A model generated the notes under the pieces. It was not told where the DNA came from, did no database searches, and worked only from the letters and a program-made list of their open reading frames with translations. Below, in pieces: positions 42,517-48,253 of a stretch of 48,253 nt of DNA. This DNA comes from Mycobacterium sp. (GTDB lineage Bacteria; Actinomycetota; Actinomycetes; Mycobacteriales; Mycobacteriaceae), in contig JAHFVC010000007.1 in the NCBI GenBank assembly GCA_023264765.1, positions 1 to 48,253 on the forward strand, written 5' to 3'. How positions within the stretch are numbered: the stretch's first letter is position 1; each line of letters opens with the position of its first letter. Position numbers and translations under genes: made by a program.

Positions 42517-44030
42517 GACCGCCCCGATTCCGCTTGTGTGTTCAGCACATTCACCCCGCGGAACAATGCCGACGGGCAACCATGGCTGACCGCGGCCACC
42601 TGTCCGGGTTGCGCCTTGCCGCAGTTGAAGGCTCCGCCCAGGCGCCAGGTGGACGGCCCGCCCACGGCTTCCATCGAGCCCCAGAAATCCGTGGTGGTGG
42701 CCTGGTAGGCGACATCGCGCAGCTGACCGTCCAACCGGCCGTCGGTGATCTTGAAGAACCGCTGCCCGGTGAACTGGAAGTTGTAGCGCTGCATGTCGAT
42801 CGACCACGATTTGTCACCGACGATGTAGATGCCGTTCTGCACCCGGGCGATCAGATCGGCGGTGCTCAGATCCTCGGTGCCGGGCTGCAGCGACACATTG
42901 GCCATCCGCTGGATCGGCACATGGTGCGGCGAATCGGCATATGAGCACCCGTTGGAGCGCGCCTCCCCGAGTCGCGGCGCGAACACCCGGTCCAACTGAT
43001 AACCGACGAACAGCCCGTCCCGCACCAGATCCCAGCTCTGCGACCGCACGCCCTCGTCGTCGAAACCGATGCTGGCCAAGCCGTGTTCGACGGTGCGGTC
43101 GGCGGTCACGTTCATCACCGGTGAGCCATACTTCATGCTGCCCAGCTTGTCGGGGGTGGCGAACGAGGTGCCTGCGTAGGCCGCCTCGTAGCCGATGGCG
43201 CGGTCGTATTCGGTGGCATGACCGATGGATTCGTGGATGGTCAGCCACAGGTTGGACGGGTCGATCACCAGATCCGTCGGCCCCGCGGTGACACTCGGCG
43301 CCTTGACCTTCTCTGCGAGAAGTGCCGGCAGCTCGGCCAGTTCGGCGCTCCAATCCCAGACGCGGTCGTCGCTGACCGCTTCCCAGCCCCGCCCCATCGG
43401 CGGCGCCAACGTGCGCATCGTCTCGAAGGTGCCCGCCGCGGAGTCGACGGTGACGGCCTCCAGTTGGGTCTGCACCCGCACCCGCTGCTGGGTGGTCGAC
43501 GTACCGAAGGTGTCCGCGTAGAAGCTCTGCTCCTTGACGGCCATCAGGTGCGCCGACGCGTGATCCACCCCGTCGGCGGCCAGCAGGCGTTGTGAGTAGT
43601 CGGCCAGCCGGGCGATCTTGTCGGCCGCCGGGACCGAGAACGGGTCGATCTCGTAATCGGACACCCACTGCAGATCGGTGTAGACCGGTTCGGCCGCCAA
43701 CTCGATGCGTTCGGCGTTCAGCGGTGCCAGGGTGGTGGCGACCCGCACCGCCCGGCGCGCCGTGTCGGCCGCGGTGGCCGGATCCAGTTCGGCGTGGGAG
43801 GCGAAACCCCACGTGCCGTCCACGATCACCCGCACGGCCAGCCCGATCTCGCGGGTGATCACCGACGACTCGAGCTCGCCATCGCGCAGCCCGATCTCTT
43901 CGGTGGTGATGCGGTGTATGCGCAGGTCGGCGTAGTCGGCACCGGCAGCACGGGCGGCCGACAATGCGGCATCGGCCAGCGTGTGGCGGGGCAACGCGAG
44001 GAAGTCGGGGTCGACGCTTCGGGCTGTCAC
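42513..44030 (-). CDS. tldD: TldD metalloprotease
   Basis: 505 residues with the metal-binding HExxxH as HESIGH in the segment LTIHESIGHATEYDRA, and the typical GFDDEGV and DYEID segments. TldD is the zinc-dependent catalytic half of the TldD/TldE protease, known for maturing modified peptides such as microcin B17 and for processing unfolded peptides. A GTG at 44030 starts it. Whether a modified peptide is the substrate here cannot be told; no candidate precursor lies in the window. Confidence 0.94.
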   Translation of the reverse strand: MTARSVDPDFLALPRHTLADAALSAARAAGADYADLRIHRITTEEIGLRDGELESSVITREIGLAVRVIVDGTWGFASHAELDPATAADTARRAVRVATTLAPLNAERIELAAEPVYTDLQWVSDYEIDPFSVPAADKIARLADYSQRLLAADGVDHASAHLMAVKEQSFYADTFGTSTTQQRVRVQTQLEAVTVDSAAGTFETMRTLAPPMGRGWEAVSDDRVWDWSAELAELPALLAEKVKAPSVTAGPTDLVIDPSNLWLTIHESIGHATEYDRAIGYEAAYAGTSFATPDKLGSMKYGSPVMNVTADRTVEHGLASIGFDDEGVRSQSWDLVRDGLFVGYQLDRVFAPRLGEARSNGCSYADSPHHVPIQRMANVSLQPGTEDLSTADLIARVQNGIYIVGDKSWSIDMQRYNFQFTGQRFFKITDGRLDGQLRDVAYQATTTDFWGSMEAVGGPSTWRLGGAFNCGKAQPGQVAAVSHGCPSALFRGVNVLNTQAESGRS

Positions 44031-44052
44031 GGTTTCCTACCGTAACGTCCGC

Positions 44053-44841
44053 TCAGGCGCGGCGCCCTGACCCCAGTAACCAGCGCGCCGCCGCATCCAG
44101 CGCGTAGCCGAGCAGCCCGATGACAACGATGACCGCCACCACCTGGTCATAGGCCAGCTGGTCCCGTGCGTTGAGGATCTGATAACCCAGCCCCGAGCGC
44201 ACTCCGAGCATTTCGGCGGGCACCAGCACGATCCATGCGACGCCGAGTGCGAGCCGGATGCCGGTCTGCACCTGGGTACGGATGGCCGGCAGGATCACCG
44301 CGGTGAGCAATTCCCATCGAGTGGCGTGAAATGACCGCGCCACGTTGAGCAGACCGGCGTCCACGGCGCGGACGCCGGCTGCGGTGTTCAACAACACAGG
44401 CCAGATCGCGGCGACGGCGACGAGGAAGATGACCGGCTGGTTGCCTATACCGAACAGCGTCAAGGCAATCGGGGTCCAGGACAGCGGCGAGATCATCCGC
44501 AGGAAGGCGATGATCGGGCCGCCGGCACGGTCAGCGACACGGGACAGGCCGATCACAAGCCCAAGCGGTATCCCGATCACCGCGGCGACGGCCAGGCCGA
44601 TAACCAGGCGCCACAGGCTGACTCCGAGATCGCTGAGCAGCACTCCGCGCTCGACCAGCCCGGCCAGCGCAGGTAGTACCCGTTGCGGTGCAGTCTGACG
44701 GAGCAACGACTCGGGGCCACTGAGGACAGTCGTCGCGAACCACCACAGCACCACAGTGACGGCAACGGCTATCGCCGGCGGAGCCAGGCGCGCTACCCAC
44801 CCGGAGACACGTTGCGCCGGAATTGAAGTAGTAAGCGTCAT
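44053..44841 (-). CDS. ABC transporter permease (sulfonate/nitrate/taurine type)
   Basis: 262 residues with about six membrane helices and the EAA-type loop for ATPase contact, near ARSFHATRWELLTAVILPAI. The family is that of SsuC/TauC/NrtB permeases. It starts at an ATG overlapping the stop of the binding-protein gene by four bases. It is the final gene of the left-facing operon. Confidence 0.92.
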   Translation of the reverse strand: MTLTTSIPAQRVSGWVARLAPPAIAVAVTVVLWWFATTVLSGPESLLRQTAPQRVLPALAGLVERGVLLSDLGVSLWRLVIGLAVAAVIGIPLGLVIGLSRVADRAGGPIIAFLRMISPLSWTPIALTLFGIGNQPVIFLVAVAAIWPVLLNTAAGVRAVDAGLLNVARSFHATRWELLTAVILPAIRTQVQTGIRLALGVAWIVLVPAEMLGVRSGLGYQILNARDQLAYDQVVAVIVVIGLLGYALDAAARWLLGSGRRA

Positions 44842-46004
44842 CGAGGTTGCACCTGTTCGGTTCGGGTGAGATCGGCGGCCATACCGAATGCTGCTGGCCC
44901 GCCGTGGGAGATCAGGGACTGCCGGATGAATCGGTCCTCGACCAGATCAGTGTGGACCGAAGCCGGGTCCAGACGGTCCAGAAACCTGCGGTCACCGTCG
45001 ACAATCGTGTCGTGCATGGCTTCCGCGAGTCGGTGGGTGAAACTCGGGTAGGGGTAAGGCTGAAAGCCCAGGCGTTGTGGTTGCCATTCCGGATGTGCCA
45101 ACGGGTAGGGCGGTTTCGGGTAGGTCAATGCCAGCGTGATCGCGGGTGTGGGTTGCGGCAGATACTTTCCATTGGTCAGCGCAGCCGCTGCGGCGGCGCG
45201 GTCGGCGTCGATACGAAGTTGGGCGCCCACCACCGCGTCGGCGACGGCCTGCACGGCACCTGGTCGGCTCGTGATGACATCCTCCCGCGTGACCAGGGCG
45301 CAGCAAGCGTGGTCGCGCCAAACATCGCCGAGGAAGGTGTGGATATGGCCGATTTTCTTGATCTGCGCCACCGCGTTGAACGGATCGGCCACCACGTAGC
45401 CACCCAACGTGCCATTGGCCAACGCGGGCACCATGTCCGACGGGCTCATCACGATCAGTTCGACCGTGCGATCAGTACGGGAGGCGCTGCGCCGCACAAC
45501 CGGTCGCAGTCCGTGTGCCCGGAGAAGTTGCTGAAGCACGATGTTGTGGATCGACCACCAGAAGGGGATCGCGACCTGAGTGCCGGCCAGATCGCTGAGC
45601 TCACGAACGTGCGGGGCCACCGTCAACGCCGAACCGTTGGTGTGATTCCAGCCGAGCACCCGAACCCCGGCGCCCAGCGTGTAGCGCAATTGGACAGCCA
45701 TCGGCATCAGGAGGTGCACGACGTCGACCTGGCGAGTGATGAAGGCCTCCGCCAGTGCCGCCCAGCTTCGGAACAGTACGGGCCGTGCCGTGCTCACCAC
45801 TCCCGCGGGGTACAACCCGGCGCTGTGCGCGATCAGCAGCGGTGCGGCATCGGTGATGGGTAGATAGCCCACTTTCAGCCCGCCCTCGGTGCCGGGCGCG
45901 CCGCTCACCGCACTACGGGCGAGGCCGCCGATCCCGAAAATTCCACCAGCAGCGGTCAATCCGGCAGCGCCCGCCAGCAGGGAGCGCCGCGACAACACTG
46001 TCAC
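44838..46004 (-). CDS. ABC transporter substrate-binding protein, Tat-exported
   Basis: 388 residues. The N terminus SRRSLLAGAAGLTAAG is a twin-arginine signal. The mature part has LKVGYLPITDAAPLLIAHSA, as in NMT1/SsuA-like binding proteins (nitrate, sulfonate or taurine), with GGYVVADPFNAVAQI and AGLYPAGVV. The Tat signal suggests the protein folds or binds a cofactor before export. GTG start overlaps the ATPase stop. The substrate is not determined by sequence. Confidence 0.9.
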   Translation of the reverse strand: MTVLSRRSLLAGAAGLTAAGGIFGIGGLARSAVSGAPGTEGGLKVGYLPITDAAPLLIAHSAGLYPAGVVSTARPVLFRSWAALAEAFITRQVDVVHLLMPMAVQLRYTLGAGVRVLGWNHTNGSALTVAPHVRELSDLAGTQVAIPFWWSIHNIVLQQLLRAHGLRPVVRRSASRTDRTVELIVMSPSDMVPALANGTLGGYVVADPFNAVAQIKKIGHIHTFLGDVWRDHACCALVTREDVITSRPGAVQAVADAVVGAQLRIDADRAAAAAALTNGKYLPQPTPAITLALTYPKPPYPLAHPEWQPQRLGFQPYPYPSFTHRLAEAMHDTIVDGDRRFLDRLDPASVHTDLVEDRFIRQSLISHGGPAAFGMAADLTRTEQVQPR

Positions 46005-46714
46005 GGCACCTCCACCGCGGTATCGGAGTACTGTTCGAGAACCTCACCGCGCGTGGGGCTTCCGTCGCTGCCGACAGTCCAGTCGGCGCGGATCCGCCCG
46101 TCGTCGAGCAGCACGATGCGTTGCGCGAGGGAGAGCGCCTCATCGACGTCGTGGGTGACCAGCACGACGGTGATGTCCAACGCTCGGCCAAGATCTCGCA
46201 GCCAACCCACCAGATCGGTACGGGTGGCCGGATCCAGTGCGCTGAAGGGCTCATCGAGCAGCAGCAACTGCGGCCGGGTAGCCACCGCCCGCAGGATCGC
46301 GACCCGCTGCGCCTGCCCGCCTGACAGCTCATCGGGGTAGCGCGCTGCGAGGTGATCGAGCCCAAACCTGGTGAGGAGCTCCGCCGCGTGGCCGGAGTCG
46401 AAACCCTCACGTTGCGCACTGAACCGGCGGGCGAAAGCCACATTCCCCGCAACGGTCAACCACGGCATCAACAGCGGTTGTTGGAACACCACCCCGGTGC
46501 GGGGCCGGGACCCGTCCCCAGACCAGGTCAGGGTGCCGGAATTCAAGGTGTCCAGGCCGGCACAGATACGTAGCAAGGTGGACTTGCCGCTTCCGCTGCG
46601 ACCCAGTACGGCGACGAATTCACCTGTGCGGATCTGCAGATCGATCTGGTTCAGTGCGTGGGCATTGCCGAACGACTTGGTACCGTTCGCTATTCGTAGC
46701 GCGTGAGTTCCCAC
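46001..46714 (-). CDS. ABC transporter ATPase (SsuB/TauB/NrtD type)
   Basis: 237 residues from GTG 46714, preceded by GGAAGGA. Walker A GRSGSGKST, signature LSGGQAQRVAILRA, Walker B LLLLDEPFSALD, and the H loop in THDVDEAL are all present. It powers the permease at 44053-44841. The longer open frame is a shadow of the acyl-CoA-dehydrogenase gene. Its start lies within the last 25 bp of that gene. Confidence 0.94.
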   Translation of the reverse strand: MGTHALRIANGTKSFGNAHALNQIDLQIRTGEFVAVLGRSGSGKSTLLRICAGLDTLNSGTLTWSGDGSRPRTGVVFQQPLLMPWLTVAGNVAFARRFSAQREGFDSGHAAELLTRFGLDHLAARYPDELSGGQAQRVAILRAVATRPQLLLLDEPFSALDPATRTDLVGWLRDLGRALDITVVLVTHDVDEALSLAQRIVLLDDGRIRADWTVGSDGSPTRGEVLEQYSDTAVEVP

Positions 46715-47712
46715 CGCAGTTGTCCTTCCGAGGGTGATTGCACAGGCAGGAAGGCAGCCTCGCGGAACCGCCGATTGGCGGCGCTGCCCAGGGTGTAAGC
46801 GGCTCCGCCGGTGAGCGAAAGCTCGAGGCGGGTGACGTCGACGGCGAGGCTCGCGGCGTCCAGCCTCAGCCGGATCAGTTCGGCGGCGGTCGCCGTATCC
46901 GGGAGGGCGGCCCAACCATGCAGTCGCGTCCGGATTTCGGCCGCGCGGGCCTCCGCCTCGGCGAGTTCGGCACCGAATCGGGCCAGCTGACCGGTGTGCT
47001 GCAATGTTGCCGCGGACAGCGCCGCGCCGGTGACTCCGACGCAGAAAGCCGTCTGTAGCAACAGAAATCCGGGCCGGATGGCACTGACAAACGTATCGAG
47101 GTCGGTGGAGAGCACGTGCTGTCGATCGACACGTACTCGGTGCAGGCTCAGCGACGTGGAGGCAGTCGCACCGAGCGCCGTGAGTGGCGGCGCAGGGTCG
47201 ACCACGACGCCGTCTGCGTCGGAATCCACGGCGACGATGGACGTGCGCTCCCCCGTCCGGACCGGCAATACGATCACGGCTCCAGGAAACACGTTGGAGG
47301 CCCAGCGAATTGGTCCGGTCACCAGCAAGTCGGTGCCATCGGCTTCGGCGGTGATCGGCACCCTTCCGAGGCCGGCGACCTGTTTGAGTCCGGAGGCCAT
47401 CGCGGTGACACCGATGCGATCGGCTCGCACCAGTGTCGCCAACTCACTGTCGAACCCCGGCTGCAAGGCGGCTCGCAGGTACCGAATGGTCATGTGGTGC
47501 GCCCACGTCGAAAAGCCGACCGCGAGGCTGTGCGCCGCAATCTCTTCGATGACCCGGACCGTGTCGGCCAGATCGAGGTCGAGCAGACCGGCGCGTCCCA
47601 GCGCGGCCAGATCGACCCGGACGTCAGTGCGCTGTTCATCGAGATCGGCAGCGCGGGCGGCAACGGCTTGTGCCACCCGGTCCAGGGCGGATTCCGTGAG
47701 TGCGGCAGTCAT
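46690..47712 (-). CDS. Acyl-CoA dehydrogenase family flavoprotein (SfnB/DszC-like)
   Basis: 340 residues. The N-terminal helical domain, then the beta domain with ITAEADGTDLLVTGPIRWASNVFPG and the C-terminal helices, follow the acyl-CoA dehydrogenase fold. In the subgroup related to SfnB and DszC these proteins are flavin-dependent monooxygenases of sulfur compounds. Next to a sulfonate-type importer this suggests organosulfur use, but that is inference. It overlaps both neighbours and forms one operon with them. Confidence 0.85.
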   Translation of the reverse strand: MTAALTESALDRVAQAVAARAADLDEQRTDVRVDLAALGRAGLLDLDLADTVRVIEEIAAHSLAVGFSTWAHHMTIRYLRAALQPGFDSELATLVRADRIGVTAMASGLKQVAGLGRVPITAEADGTDLLVTGPIRWASNVFPGAVIVLPVRTGERTSIVAVDSDADGVVVDPAPPLTALGATASTSLSLHRVRVDRQHVLSTDLDTFVSAIRPGFLLLQTAFCVGVTGAALSAATLQHTGQLARFGAELAEAEARAAEIRTRLHGWAALPDTATAAELIRLRLDAASLAVDVTRLELSLTGGAAYTLGSAANRRFREAAFLPVQSPSEGQLRWELTRYE

Positions 47713-48239
47713 CAGAGCCGCCCGTCCAAGCCGTGTAGGCGGTCGACCGGGGTGCTGACCGCGTCGCGGGCCCGGCGCACGGCGGCTTCGTCGGGAGCGT
47801 CATAGAAGCACAGGCACTTGTCCATGTCCTCGCGCACATAGGTGCGCAGGAAGTGGACCTCCGGCACGTCGGCGTACTTCGGTGCGTTGGCCTTCTTGCG
47901 GGCCAGATAGGAATCCATGTCCAACTCGGCGGGAAGGTCCCACTCGACCAGGTAGCCCGCGCTCGGCCGTACCGCCTTGAGCTCTGCCAATTCCGCGCCG
48001 ACCAATCGCACCTCGTGCGGACCGTCGACACCTGCCGCACCGAGTTCGGCCCGCCCCAGCGCCGCTGCCTCGGCGGTGAATTCCGCGATCGTGAACACCC
48101 GGCGACTCCGCGCGGTGACCTGAGCTTCGATCAACTCGCCACCGCCACGCGCGATCTCGGCGTCGATTGCCTTGATCAATTGCTCTACTGCGATCGCGTC
48201 GGTTGCTTCGGTGGTGATTTCGTACAGGTACAGGGTCAC
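47712..48239 (-). CDS. DUF4242 protein, possibly nickel-binding
   Basis: 175 residues from GTG 48239 behind GAGGA. The C-terminal half reads EVHFLRTYVREDMDKCLCFY followed by DAPDEAAVRRARDAV, the DUF4242 signature (SCO4226-like nickel-binding proteins), in which the Asp-Lys-Cys segment is conserved. The N-terminal half is less clear and may be a second copy of the fold. It is the first visible gene of the five-gene operon; its stop overlaps the next start. Confidence 0.8.
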   Translation of the reverse strand: MTLYLYEITTEATDAIAVEQLIKAIDAEIARGGGELIEAQVTARSRRVFTIAEFTAEAAALGRAELGAAGVDGPHEVRLVGAELAELKAVRPSAGYLVEWDLPAELDMDSYLARKKANAPKYADVPEVHFLRTYVREDMDKCLCFYDAPDEAAVRRARDAVSTPVDRLHGLDGRL

Positions 48240-48253
48240 GGCACGGTCCTCGG

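Overview
The window is high-GC actinobacterial DNA, most likely from a rapidly growing mycobacterium (Mycolicibacterium-like). It encodes two EspR-type regulators, small secreted proteins of mycobacterial style, a SigL-like sigma fragment and an abundance of TetR regulators, and several promoters look leaderless. Gene starts were chosen from ribosome-binding sites, paralogue length or promoter position.

Region 1 (about 1-11,525) is a metal-transport and envelope block wired to two-component signalling. It holds a second-type undecaprenyl-diphosphatase (partial at the left edge), two paralogous OmpR-type regulators, two paralogous histidine kinases, a histidine-kinase relic, an orphan FetB-like permease, an FTR1/EfeU iron permease, a MarR regulator, an EfeO-like lipoprotein, a DUF347 membrane protein and a small secreted protein. 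Nine copies of one promoter architecture lie in its intergenic gaps and nowhere else that I found: two TTCAGC-like hexamers 11 bp apart, then exactly 10 bp, then an nAnnnT -10 hexamer. This looks like a compact, self-contained regulon of the local response regulators and is the main discovery candidate.

Region 2 (11.8-16.9 kb) has a glycosyltransferase-like gene, a membrane GGDEF protein, and a cytochrome P450 overlapping a TetR regulator, separated by large gene-poor gaps.

Region 3 (17,109-30,790) is a genomic island of about 13.7 kb in the 3' end of a tRNA-Met(CAU) gene. A 38-bp direct copy of the tRNA 3' half marks the far end. Next to the tRNA lie the C-terminal part of a tyrosine integrase and a MobF relaxase lacking its N terminus. 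The cargo is a divergent catabolic module (acetoacetate-decarboxylase-like, aldehyde dehydrogenase and NAD(P)-binding proteins facing left; alpha/beta hydrolase, deazaflavin-reductase-like pseudogene, saccharopine-dehydrogenase-like and DJ-1/PfpI genes facing right). A TetR gene sits between the arms, and matching palindromic operators lie at the start sites of both promoters. A stretch of broken genes (GNAT, PhoU) separates the cargo from the mobility genes.

Region 4 (30.8-41 kb) is chromosomal: a secreted protein, an AhpD-like protein, a ketosynthase, a triple-PAS GGDEF protein, two EspR paralogues, a GntR regulator, a sigma-region-4-only protein, an ABC1/UbiB-type kinase and two overlapping TetR genes, plus two hypothetical genes.

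Region 5 (41.1-48.2 kb) has a coupled TldD/TldE operon and a five-gene left-facing operon: DUF4242 protein, acyl-CoA-dehydrogenase-like flavoprotein, and ATPase, Tat-exported binding protein and permease of a sulfonate/nitrate-type ABC importer. Every junction in the five-gene operon overlaps.
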